A stretch of 10,069 nt of DNA, taken from the NCBI GenBank assembly GCA_947178045.1, contig CAMWWR010000035.1, positions 1-10,069 of the forward strand, written 5' to 3'. This stretch comes from an uncultured Clostridia bacterium (GTDB lineage Bacteria; Bacillota; Clostridia; Lachnospirales; Lachnospiraceae). The notes beneath the pieces are model-generated. The model saw nothing but the letters and a program-made list of their open reading frames with translations. It was not told where the DNA came from and ran no database searches. Positions 1 through 6,822 of this stretch are shown here, one piece after another. How positions within the stretch are numbered: position 1 is the first letter of the stretch; each line of letters starts with the position of its first letter. Position numbers and translations under genes: made by a program.

Positions 1-775
1 GTCCGGTGATATGTACTCTGCGCATAAAGGTTGCTTGGGAAACCGCCCACATCACGGTCGAATTGACCCGAAGGTTTTCCACCCCGCGCCAGAAGTTGCA
101 GGTCGCGTTATGGTTGTCATTGCCGCCAAGCCATCTGGCGTCGCAGTTCAGGCTCTTTACCTGCGTGTCGTCCGGCAGGTAGCCAAGCCCGGATACCTGC
201 ATATAGTAGCCGACCTTAACCGAAATGCTCTCATCGTATTCTCCGGGCAGAAAATAGAGTCCATACCGCGCCTCCCCGAACTGGTTTTTCTCCTGCGCAT
301 TCCACAGGCGGGTTAAAATCTGCTGCACCTTTTCCGGATCGTCCGCCGGGGAAAAGATATACACATTATTCCCAAATTCGTCGATATGAAAGTCTTCCTT
401 TCGCCCGATTCTTTCCAATACTGCCGCCTGCTGCTCTCTCAGCTTTTTTTCCGCCTCGCTCAAAGCACTTTCCTCCGACTGATCTCCATTCTTTGTGCTC
501 CCGGCATTTCCATCCTGGGCCGTCTGCCCGGTGCTACCGTTATTTCCTTCGTTCGCCGCCTGCCCGGCGTCCCCGCTGTTTCCTCCGTTCGGCGTCTGCC
601 CGACATCTCCAGCGTTTCCTCCGTTCGCCGTCTGCCCGACATCTCCAGTGTTTCCTCCGTTCGCCGTCTGCCCGGCATCACCGCTGTTGCCATCCGATGC
701 CTGTCCCGAACATCCGGAACAGAACAGCGCGGCCGCCAACAGAACGCTCATCGCCGATCTTATTGATTTCTTCAT
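1..775 (-). CDS. Secreted lipoprotein with repeat linker and beta-helix-type domain (3' end outside window)
   Basis: Only the first 258 codons lie in the window; the frame is still open at base 1. The start at 775 follows an AAAGGAGG site about 10 bases upstream. Residues 1-21 look like a lipoprotein signal peptide (KKSIR, then a hydrophobic stretch around 8-18), with lipidation expected at C22 (CSGC, so position -3 is an atypical Cys). Residues 29-94 are a Gly/Asn-rich 12-residue repeat, followed by a charged helical stretch (about 101-122). From about 128 a folded domain begins with NVYIFSP, QFGEARYGLYFLPGEY, VGYYMQVSGLG, NATCNFWRGVENL and MWAVSQATFMRRVHI. I recognise this pattern from large extracellular proteins often annotated as F5/8-type-C or pectin-lyase-fold proteins, so a cell-surface role at a carbohydrate is inferred. 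Substrate and catalytic residues cannot be named from this fragment. The APH-type gene ends 160 bases upstream; I see no clear promoter in that gap. Confidence 0.85.
   Translation of the reverse strand, partial: MKKSIRSAMSVLLAAALFCSGCSGQASDGNSGDAGQTANGGNTGDVGQTANGGNAGDVGQTPNGGNSGDAGQAANEGNNGSTGQTAQDGNAGSTKNGDQSEESALSEAEKKLREQQAAVLERIGRKEDFHIDEFGNNVYIFSPADDPEKVQQILTRLWNAQEKNQFGEARYGLYFLPGEYDESISVKVGYYMQVSGLGYLPDDTQVKSLNCDARWLGGNDNHNATCNFWRGVENLRVNSTVMWAVSQATFMRRVHITG
494..691 (-). repeat. 36-bp in-frame tandem repeat encoding a 12-residue linker
   Basis: About five and a half copies of a 36-base unit lie inside the lipoprotein gene and encode residues 29-94. Units read GNSGDAGQTANG, GNTGDVGQTANG, GNAGDVGQTPNG, GNSGDAGQAANE, GNNGSTGQTAQD, then a half unit GNAGST. 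The first three are nearly identical and the copies decay toward the C-terminal side. This suggests a spacer holding the folded domain away from the membrane, with copy number able to change by slippage or recombination (inference). Confidence 0.9.
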
Positions 776-911
776 CCTTCCCCTTCCTCCTTTCCCTCGC
801 TGTACAGTCTCATCCAGACAGGCTTACCCCCATTTTCCTGCAGCGGTCTGTCATTTCCGCAAAAAATTTGAATCGACCATGCAGAACCGCTTCGCAGCGC
901 AAATCCGATGC

Positions 912-935
912 GGAAGCGCTTTCATCAGCGTTTCC
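912..935 (-). repeat. Stop-adjacent palindrome, copy 1 (after APH-type gene)
   Basis: On the transcribed strand this 24-base element begins GGAAACGCTGAT and ends GAAAGCGCTTCC. It starts on the first base after the TAA stop of the APH-type gene. It pairs as GGAA/TTCC, one A-C mismatch, then CGCT/AGCG around a short loop. No U-run follows, so it is not a typical rho-independent terminator. It matches elements at 5437-5463, 8553-8577 and 9279-9306. Confidence 0.75.
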
Positions 936-1985
936 TTAAATATACAGCTCTTTGATATCCAGCCCGGCAATCCGCTCCAAAAGTCCGCGCATTTTCTCCG
1001 ACAGCGCGCTCTGCTTAAGGCAATATTGATAGCAGGCCACATTCGGCCACGACGATATCAGAACAATATACGCATACAGTGCGGCCGCTCTCCGCTCCGC
1101 CTCCTCCGCCCGATATTTATCGAACAGCCACTGCATGTTCTCCCGGTAGCCTGCGATCATCCCCTCCAAAACATCATCAGGCTCCGCCGCAAGATCCTCC
1201 TCCTCAATATCGAAGCCGGCGTTGTTCGCCAGATAATTCACAATCACATCCGTGCCGGACATATTGAAATCGATCAAACCAGCAAAATGCTCGTCCTCAT
1301 CAATCAGAACATTCGAAAAATTTTCATCCCCCTGAAAAACGCAGCGCGGAAGCTGCGCATAAAAGCTCTTCAATTCCTCCCGGACGGCGTTATTCCTGTC
1401 CGCCAGCCTCCTGCTCAGTTCCGGATAGCCCAGCTGATTTATAATCTCCGTCAGTCCATTGAGATTTTCCTGCTTCTCGTCAATCCCCGCCTTCTGATCG
1501 TACGGGCACAGCTCAAAAAGGCTGTACATGGACATGGTCTTCGAAATTCCGATATTCTTATATTTCTGCGCGAAGGCCGCCGTAAAATCCTTCACCTCGG
1601 CCCACAGCGCATCCTCGTCACGCAATGTCCGCTCCGACGCCAGCTCATAATCAAGATATTCTGACAGATAGCAGTACAGCGATGCCCAGCGCACGATAAA
1701 GGAACCGGCGAGCGACACGATATATTTCGGGCATTGTATGCCCTCCTCGATATAGCGCCCGATCAGCGCGTTGATCTCCTGAAGTCTGCCTTCCGTCATC
1801 ACATCGCTGGAGTTGAAACGCAGAACATACTTCTTGTCAATCACATAATTCCAGCGCACATCCTCCTCATCACGGGTGGAATCAATTTCTTTGCATACAA
1901 GAAAAGATTCAATCCCATACTTTTCCAATATGGATTTAATATCCGCCTCGGACGGCTTCACAATTTTTATTTCAGATGTTTCCAT
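936..1985 (-). CDS. APH-fold phosphotransferase (aminoglycoside phosphotransferase family-like)
   Basis: 349 residues, soluble, no signal peptide. The C-terminal half carries the catalytic signature of the APH/choline-kinase fold: QGDENFSNVLI at 218-228 (usual form HGDxxxxNxL; catalytic base D220, metal ligand N225, with His replaced by Gln at 218), then LIDFN at 237-241 with D239 as the second metal ligand. The N-terminal part (VRWNYVIDKKYVLRFN, about 43-58) fits the nucleotide-binding lobe. The reaction is expected to be ATP-dependent phosphorylation of a small hydroxylated molecule; family members act on choline, methylthioribose, sugars, aminoglycosides and macrolides, and nothing here picks the substrate, so resistance should not be assumed. 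The start at 1985 follows AGGAGG and GGAAGG. A hairpin repeat abuts its stop codon. A 226-base gap with a long inverted repeat lies upstream. Confidence 0.8.
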   Translation of the reverse strand: METSEIKIVKPSEADIKSILEKYGIESFLVCKEIDSTRDEEDVRWNYVIDKKYVLRFNSSDVMTEGRLQEINALIGRYIEEGIQCPKYIVSLAGSFIVRWASLYCYLSEYLDYELASERTLRDEDALWAEVKDFTAAFAQKYKNIGISKTMSMYSLFELCPYDQKAGIDEKQENLNGLTEIINQLGYPELSRRLADRNNAVREELKSFYAQLPRCVFQGDENFSNVLIDEDEHFAGLIDFNMSGTDVIVNYLANNAGFDIEEEDLAAEPDDVLEGMIAGYRENMQWLFDKYRAEEAERRAAALYAYIVLISSWPNVACYQYCLKQSALSEKMRGLLERIAGLDIKELYI

Positions 1986-2017
1986 CCTTCCTGTTCCTCC
2001 TCTGAAAGCTCCCTGTT

Positions 2018-2076
2018 CTTTTCATGACAGCATTTTCCTCGTTGAACTTTTTCATGGCAGCATTTTCCTCGCTGAA
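2018..2076. repeat. Two-copy direct repeat, 30-base period
   Basis: Two adjacent copies share TTTTCATG(A/G)CAGC followed by ATTTTCCTCG(T/C)TGAA, differing at a few positions. They lie between the zinc-ribbon gene and the APH-type gene, just upstream of the latter's ribosome binding site. On the minus strand each copy contains GAGGAAAATGCTG, and GGAAAATGCTG is also in the stop-adjacent repeat at 8553-8577, so these may be decayed relatives (inference). The 30-base period is a whole number of codons in a 44-residue reading frame at 1972-2106. Confidence 0.75.
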
Positions 2077-2087
2077 AATCAGGGAAA

Positions 2088-2182
2088 GGCCGCTGCAAAA
2101 TGTCATAATTCCGCAAGATACGGCCGCATCCTGTCGAATGGATGTGCCATATATTGCAGGGGATTGACATTTTGCAGCAGCC
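2088..2182 (-). other. Long inverted repeat / candidate structured RNA between genes
   Basis: Bases 2092-2105 (GCTGCAAAATGTCA) are perfectly inverted at 2165-2178 (TGACATTTTGCAGC). One further position is unmatched in DNA but would be a U-G pair in minus-strand RNA, and then GGC/GCC pairs, giving 18-bp arms 2088-2105 and 2165-2182 around a 59-base interior. The interior has a small CATCC...GGATG hairpin. It begins 29 bases after the stop of the zinc-ribbon gene and ends about 100 bases before the APH-type start. No U-run follows, so a classic terminator is unlikely; a processed 3' end, a leader structure or a decayed mobile repeat are all possible. Confidence 0.6.
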
Positions 2183-2211
2183 CCTCAATGCTGTGTTTGT
2201 GTCCGTGCAGC

Positions 2212-3294
2212 CTATACCAGCTTTTGTCCGCATTTCATACAGAATTTCGTGCTCTGCGGGAATCCCGCCCCGCAGACCGGGCAAAAACGCTTTGGCTGCT
2301 CCTCAGCAGTACCCGGCGCAGGGTCGGCGTTTCCGGCGTCCGCCGCGTTCTCCATAGAACCGTCGTCTCCGGTTTCGGCAGCATTCTCTGCAGGGGCTGC
2401 GCTCTCCGGCAGGACACCTCCCTGCACGGAACCGCCTTCCTCCTCCACAGTTGCCGCCGTGGCCGGCATGTCGGGCCCGGCGTTCTTTTCTGCTTCCAGA
2501 ACACCGTCCTCTCTGATCTCCTCTGCCGGTCCGTTTGCGCTTCCGTCATTCTTCGCAAAAACGGCCGCCAAAGCTCCCTGTCCGCTCTCCGAAATTCCTG
2601 ACCGGTCGCTCCGGGCCTCGTCCCCGTGGAGTTCAGTATCGTTCCCGCTTTCCGGACTCCTGCGATTCGTTGCGGCCTGTACAATCAGTCCCACCACCGC
2701 AAACGCTCCTCCAAGGATAAGCGGCAGATACCACGCCGTTTCAAACGAAAGCATCTGGAAAAGACAGCCGGCCGCGGAAAACCCGCCGGCAAACGATGTA
2801 TAAACAATAATCATTACCTTCAAAAAGGCGACGGTCAGAATCGCAGCGATCAGTCCGGCAGCCAGCGCAATAATCAGGCCGAGCGCGTCCAGCCCGCACA
2901 GTATGCCGACAATAAATCCGCAGACGGCAACGGTCAGAAACACGCGCAGGAATATTCCGACAAACCAGAGGAAATAGCCCAGCAATCCTCCAACCACCGC
3001 CGCGCCGATCCCGATTCCGATCACAGCGCCGGTTCCAAGCCCTGAAAATACAGATATCGCGGCCCCTGTCAGCCCGCAGGCTGCTGCACTCACAATCGCG
3101 GTCCATATCTTCCGGAGCTTAAAGCCGAACAGGCACTGGACGATTCCGGCCGCAAGCCCCAGCGCCAGCAGCAGGATCGAAACCTTTCCGATCCCCTCCG
3201 GCCATGTCTCCGGAAGCAGCTTCTGAAACAAATTCTCCGCTACCTCAAAGAACGAACCACCCGCAAGCTCATCAAACTGAATGTCTGCAATCAT
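2212..3294 (-). CDS. Multi-pass membrane protein with C-terminal zinc ribbon
   Basis: 360 residues from the ATG at 3294, chosen because AAAGGAG sits 7 bases upstream, right on the stop codon of the GH13 gene. Residues 36-207 are a run of about six or seven hydrophobic segments rich in Gly and Ala (for example 38-56, 64-82, 87-109, 111-134, 136-165, 188-206). They resemble the TMEM198/DUF4203 type of membrane domain, a moderate-confidence call. Residues 210-335 form an acidic Ala/Glu/Gly-rich low-complexity linker, presumably cytoplasmic. Residues 336-358 are a treble CxxC zinc ribbon: C338, C341, C352, C355 (CPVCG and CMKCG, ten residues between the pairs). The function is unknown; the architecture suggests a membrane-anchored adaptor or sensor. 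It follows the GH13 gene by 13 bases, so the two are almost certainly co-transcribed and translationally linked. Confidence 0.82.
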   Translation of the reverse strand: MIADIQFDELAGGSFFEVAENLFQKLLPETWPEGIGKVSILLLALGLAAGIVQCLFGFKLRKIWTAIVSAAACGLTGAAISVFSGLGTGAVIGIGIGAAVVGGLLGYFLWFVGIFLRVFLTVAVCGFIVGILCGLDALGLIIALAAGLIAAILTVAFLKVMIIVYTSFAGGFSAAGCLFQMLSFETAWYLPLILGGAFAVVGLIVQAATNRRSPESGNDTELHGDEARSDRSGISESGQGALAAVFAKNDGSANGPAEEIREDGVLEAEKNAGPDMPATAATVEEEGGSVQGGVLPESAAPAENAAETGDDGSMENAADAGNADPAPGTAEEQPKRFCPVCGAGFPQSTKFCMKCGQKLV

Positions 3295-3307
3295 ACCTCG
3301 TCTCCTT

Positions 3308-5236
3308 TCAGGCCTCCGCCCACTGCATTTCCTCCTCCTTGACTCCGAGCGCAAGACAGCTTTCCTTCACTGCCTGTTTTTCGGTCTCGCTGCCGATTTC
3401 ATAGCTCAGCACGCGATTGCGGAATACGATGTATTTAATATTTCCGCACCGGAAATCAACAAACCAGTTTCCGCCCCTGGCGGGATCGGCAATCATTACC
3501 TTTGCCGCAGCCTCCGGAAATTCTGCGCAGTCAGAGGTAAAATGCAGTGCCGTCCAATACCGCGGTTTTCCGTCCGTCTTCCACAATTCAACCTTGTTCA
3601 CCGTTATTTTATCCAGAATAGCCTCGTCGTCGATGCTCTCCTTGATCAGAAGCCCCTCGAACCGCGCGCCGGAAGCAAGGCGCTCCGCCCGCGTTTCGGC
3701 CTCCCGCCTGGCGGTCTCCGCAAGGATGTGCTGCGTCCCGCTTTCACTGCCTGCACTCTGCGCATTCTGTGCTGCGTCGCCGTTCTCTGCGTCCTGTGCC
3801 GCGCTTTCGCTCTCCGCGCCGACTGCATTCCACGCCTGCCCTGCCTCAAAGCCGCCGCGCACAAGCAGTTTTCCGGAATGCGGCTGCAGCGTGAGCACAA
3901 GCGTCCCGTTGCAGCCGCAGCGCTCGCCCGTCTCGAAATCAATATACTCGCCTGCCTCCGCGCGGACGTTGAGCTGCGCCGGAGCCTCGTCGTTGTTCGC
4001 CGCAACAATGACCGTCTGCCCCTCACATACGCGCGCGTAAGCGTACTGCCGGTTTGTCAGAAGGCGCTCCTCATAGCTGCCCGTGCTCAGGGCCGGAAGC
4101 ACGCCCTTCGCCCGTCCGAGCATCGCCAGATAGTCCACAAAGGATTTTTCCTTTACGGCAAGTTCCCGGTACTGCTCCGGCGATATCGCCGGGCGGATCG
4201 CATCATCCGAGCCGTTCGCCTGAACGCCGTGCAGAAGGAATTCCCCTCCGTAGTAAACGGACGGAATGCCCGGCAATGTGTACGAAAGCAGATATATATT
4301 TTTTATATGCTCCGGCCGGTTGACCTTATCGATCAGCCGGTTCACGTCGTGATTCTCCACAAAGGTATAGAGCCGCCCCTCGCGCACAAGGCCGCCGCCC
4401 TGCCCCCCCTGCCCGAACAGCCTGCGGATCGTATGCGCGATCTCAAAATAGTTATGGTCGTTATGTCCGGAATACAGCCCCTTGTGCAGCTCGTAATTTG
4501 TCACCGAATGCAGCATATCGCGGTTGGCCCAGCGCGAATAATCCCCGTGGATCACCTCACCCATCAGCCAGAAATCCGGCTTGATGCCGTTCGCCAGCGC
4601 GCGGAGCTCCTTCATAAAATCAAAATGCAGCACATCCGCACAGTCCAGCCGGATGCCGTCGATATCAAACTCACTGCACCAGAACCTCACCACATCCAGC
4701 AGATATCCCCGGACCGCCGGATTCCACAGATTCAGCCGCGGAAGAATATTATAGCCGTGCCATGCCTCATAGCAGAAGCCGTCATTAAATTCGTTGTTGC
4801 CGCCGAAATTGACATTGCAGTACCAGTCGCGGTACGCACTGCCCTCCCGCTTCTGCTTCAGATCCTGAAACGCGAAGAAGCTCCTTCCCGAATGGTTGAA
4901 CACGCCGTCCACGACCACGCGGATGCCCGCCTCATGGCAGCGGTCGACAAAATGCCGGAACGCGCGGTTGTCGCCCAGTCTCGCATCCACCCGGTAATAA
5001 TCCGCCGTCTCATAGCCATGCCCCTCGGATTCGAACAGCGGGCCGATGTACAGCGCCGTAATGCCGAGCCGCTTCAGGTGAGGAATCACCTCCTCCATCT
5101 CCTCAAAATGACGTTCCGGTCTCTCCCCCGGCACAAAATCCCTCCGATACTTCGCCACCCCGCACATTCCAAGCGGATAAATATGATAAAACACAGCCCG
5201 CTCATACCACGGGCAGCTTTCCTTCCAATCTGACAT
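3308..5236 (-). CDS. GH13 alpha-amylase-family enzyme with an extra C-terminal domain
   Basis: 642 residues, no signal peptide, so probably cytoplasmic. The (beta/alpha)8 barrel starts near residue 10 (YERAVFYHIYPLG) and carries all four GH13 motifs: DGVFNH 110-115, GIRLDCADV 194-202 (nucleophile D198), GEVIHG 226-231 (acid/base E227) and FVENHD 292-297 (stabiliser D297). A beta-sandwich domain C follows (about 385-460). There is no N-terminal CBM34-type domain as in neopullulanases. It should cleave or transfer alpha-1,4-glucosidic bonds of imported maltodextrins; exact specificity is not readable. Residues about 465-525 are an Ala/Glu/Ser/Gln-rich linker, and 528-642 form a separate compact domain (LIKESIDDEAILDKITVNK ... 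GGNWFVDFRCGN ... GVKEEEMQW) unlike usual GH13 C-terminal modules. The start at 5236 has GGGAG about 9 bases upstream. First gene of a unit with the zinc-ribbon membrane protein. Confidence 0.92.
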   Translation of the reverse strand: MSDWKESCPWYERAVFYHIYPLGMCGVAKYRRDFVPGERPERHFEEMEEVIPHLKRLGITALYIGPLFESEGHGYETADYYRVDARLGDNRAFRHFVDRCHEAGIRVVVDGVFNHSGRSFFAFQDLKQKREGSAYRDWYCNVNFGGNNEFNDGFCYEAWHGYNILPRLNLWNPAVRGYLLDVVRFWCSEFDIDGIRLDCADVLHFDFMKELRALANGIKPDFWLMGEVIHGDYSRWANRDMLHSVTNYELHKGLYSGHNDHNYFEIAHTIRRLFGQGGQGGGLVREGRLYTFVENHDVNRLIDKVNRPEHIKNIYLLSYTLPGIPSVYYGGEFLLHGVQANGSDDAIRPAISPEQYRELAVKEKSFVDYLAMLGRAKGVLPALSTGSYEERLLTNRQYAYARVCEGQTVIVAANNDEAPAQLNVRAEAGEYIDFETGERCGCNGTLVLTLQPHSGKLLVRGGFEAGQAWNAVGAESESAAQDAENGDAAQNAQSAGSESGTQHILAETARREAETRAERLASGARFEGLLIKESIDDEAILDKITVNKVELWKTDGKPRYWTALHFTSDCAEFPEAAAKVMIADPARGGNWFVDFRCGNIKYIVFRNRVLSYEIGSETEKQAVKESCLALGVKEEEMQWAEA

Positions 5237-5282
5237 ACCAAGCTCTCCCTTTCTTTTTTATCTTTCTGCAAAATCCCGCGCA

Positions 5283-5384
5283 GCCGATACCCTTACTGGA
5301 TTTTCGTTCAAAGCCATGCGCTGATTCCGCATGGCCGATACGCCGCGCCGTATTTTCGGTCAGAACCATACAACACTTCGGCAG
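5283..5384. repeat. Degenerate 51-52 base tandem repeat with hairpin
   Basis: In the gap between the aminopeptidase and GH13 genes, GCCGATAC (5283, 5334), ATTTTCG (5300, 5352) and a TCA-A-CCAT pattern (5308, 5360) recur with a 51-52 base offset. The first copy includes a perfect 8-bp hairpin: GCCATGCG at 5313-5320, loop CTGATTC, CGCATGGC at 5328-5335. No U-run follows on the minus strand, so I do not call it a terminator. It appears to be decayed intergenic repeat DNA. The rest of this 228-base gap holds only the GH13 ribosome binding site and the palindrome at 5437-5463; no promoter is convincing. Confidence 0.5.
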
Positions 5385-5436
5385 CTCCTGCGCAAACGTC
5401 CCCCCGGTTTTGAATGGCTCGGCTCGCATCATCTAT

Positions 5437-5463
5437 GGAAATGCTGATTAAATCAGCACTTCC
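5437..5463 (-). repeat. Stop-adjacent palindrome, copy 2 (after M18 gene)
   Basis: The most regular family member, 27 bases, one base after the TGA stop of the aminopeptidase gene. On the transcribed strand it reads GGAAGTGCTGATT, a central T, then AATCAGCATTTCC: 8 perfectly inverted bases (TGCTGATT/AATCAGCA) flanked by a G-T wobble and GGAA/TTCC. Only a short TTT lies in the outer arm, so termination would be weak at best. It could mark or protect the mRNA 3' end (inference). Confidence 0.8.
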
Positions 5464-5464
5464 T

Positions 5465-6751
5465 TCATGAAAAAAATTCCGTCAGCAACCGGATCAGCTG
5501 CTCCTCATCCTCGATGCCCATAAGCTCTCTGGAAGAGTGCATTGCGAGCAGCGGTACCCCGATATCAACCGTCTTCATCGGCAGCCACGAGGAAATAATC
5601 GGCCCGAGCGTTCCTCCGCCCGGCACGTCCGAATGATTGACAAACTTTTTAAACCTTGCGCCCGCCCTCTCGCACAGAAGCTGCGCCGTCGCAACCGCCT
5701 CCGCGTCGTAGGTGTAGCGCTGTCCGATGCTGATCTTAAAAACAACGCCGTCGTTCATCAAAGCATAGTTGGCCGGGTCGTATTTTTCCGGGTGGTTCGG
5801 ATGGAGCGCATGCGCCACGTCAACCGAAAACAGAAAACTCCTCGACACCGCCGCTCCAAGCTCCGCGCCGTCAAGCCCAAGCGCCGCGTAAATTCTCTCC
5901 AGCAGCATCGTGAGTAGCGCCGAATCCGCCCCCTGCTTCGATCTGCTCCCGATCTCCTCATTATCATAGAGGGCGATAACATTGATGCCGTCCCCGCGTC
6001 CCCCATGGATCAGCGCATAAAGCAGGGCAAAACAGGATGTCTGATTATCCAGCCGCGGACAGGAGAAAAATTCCTCCTCCGCGCCGAGCAGCGTCCCCTC
6101 CTCCGTGTTGTAAACATAGAGATCAAAATCGAGAATATCCGTTTTCTCCCGGTGCAGCTCATCGGCCAGGAAATCAAGAAAATACTGCGGCTGCTTCCAT
6201 TTCCCGGACGCCAATCCGAACAGCGGCAGCATGTCCGTCTGCTTTTTGAGCTCGACGCCCTCATTAACCTTCCGGTTTATATGCACCGCAAGATTTGGGA
6301 TTGTCAGCAGCGGTCTTGCCGCATCATAATATACTGTCTCCGGCCGATACGGATCGCTGCTGCGCAACACGACGCGCCCGGCCAGCGACAGCGGGCGGTC
6401 CAGCCAGGTGTTCAGGATCGCTGCGCCGTACACCTCCGCATTCAGGCTCAGATAACCTTTGCCCGCCAGCTCCGCAGCCGGCTTCAGATGCAGGCACGGG
6501 TAATCCGTATGCGCCGCAGCAATATGAAACGCCTGCCCGTCCAGCTCGCCGTCCCCGATCGTAAACGCGAACAGGGAGGAGCCGTGCGCCTTCATATAAT
6601 ATTTGCCTCCTTTTTCCGGGAAAAAGGCTTCCGCCATGGAAAGCTCCCGAAAACCGGCGGCCTGCAGCATCGCCGCCCCAGCCTCCACCGCGTGATAGGG
6701 CGATACTGTCTTTTTCATATACTCCATAAAGGAGTGTCGAATGTCGTTCAT
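5465..6751 (-). CDS. apeB: M18 family zinc aminopeptidase
   Basis: 428 residues, the usual length for bacterial M18 enzymes. The dinuclear zinc ligands are all present by comparison with aspartyl aminopeptidases: H81 (AAAHTDYP), D235 (CPRLDNQTS), E265/E266 (LYDNEEIGS, Glu base plus ligand), D311 (FSVDVAHA) and H405 (LAMHSSRELMG). VNHSDVPGGGTLGPI at 371-385 is another family hallmark. It should remove N-terminal, preferably acidic, residues from peptides in the cytoplasm; the bacterial apeB name follows the family and specificity is inferred. The reading frame is open for 90 more codons upstream, but that part is translated hairpin repeat. The ATG at 6751 has an AGGAATGGGGAA ribosome binding site and begins a normal family N-terminus. 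Expected leader: the repeat array at 6823-7085. A palindrome follows its stop. Confidence 0.93.
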   Translation of the reverse strand: MNDIRHSFMEYMKKTVSPYHAVEAGAAMLQAAGFRELSMAEAFFPEKGGKYYMKAHGSSLFAFTIGDGELDGQAFHIAAAHTDYPCLHLKPAAELAGKGYLSLNAEVYGAAILNTWLDRPLSLAGRVVLRSSDPYRPETVYYDAARPLLTIPNLAVHINRKVNEGVELKKQTDMLPLFGLASGKWKQPQYFLDFLADELHREKTDILDFDLYVYNTEEGTLLGAEEEFFSCPRLDNQTSCFALLYALIHGGRGDGINVIALYDNEEIGSRSKQGADSALLTMLLERIYAALGLDGAELGAAVSRSFLFSVDVAHALHPNHPEKYDPANYALMNDGVVFKISIGQRYTYDAEAVATAQLLCERAGARFKKFVNHSDVPGGGTLGPIISSWLPMKTVDIGVPLLAMHSSRELMGIEDEEQLIRLLTEFFS

Positions 6752-6789
6752 ATTTTCCCCATTCCTGCGCTGCTTTTGCGCATAACGAG

Positions 6790-6817
6790 TTTGTGTCAGG
6801 CAGCGCGCAGACACAAA
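6790..6817 (-). promoter_or_regulatory. Leader hairpin upstream of M18 gene
   Basis: TTTGTGTC (6790-6797) is perfectly inverted at 6810-6817 (GACACAAA) around a 12-base loop containing a GCGCGC core. It lies about 40 bases upstream of the aminopeptidase start, between the repeat array and the ribosome binding site. No U-run follows on either strand. It may be part of a structured 5' leader; function unknown. Confidence 0.45.
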
Positions 6818-6822
6818 TCTTA

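Noticed and set aside
494..691. CRISPR-like 36-base periodicity
   Set aside because: The units are contiguous without spacers, stay in frame and encode a regular 12-residue linker inside a lipoprotein gene.
495..1664. 389-codon plus-strand frame across the lipoprotein and APH-type genes
   Set aside because: It spans two clear minus-strand genes and the gap between them, with a Pro/Phe/Cys repeat that is only the antisense of the lipoprotein linker.
3295..3354. 20-residue Arg-rich N-terminal extension of the zinc-ribbon membrane protein
   Set aside because: It overlaps the GH13 3' end and lacks a ribosome binding site; the ATG at 3294 has AAAGGAG at good spacing.
3281..5233. 650-codon open frame on the plus strand opposite the GH13 gene
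   Set aside because: It mirrors the GH13 gene almost exactly. The minus-strand product has all four GH13 motifs, while the plus-strand translation is Arg/Ala/Pro/His-rich with no recognisable domain.
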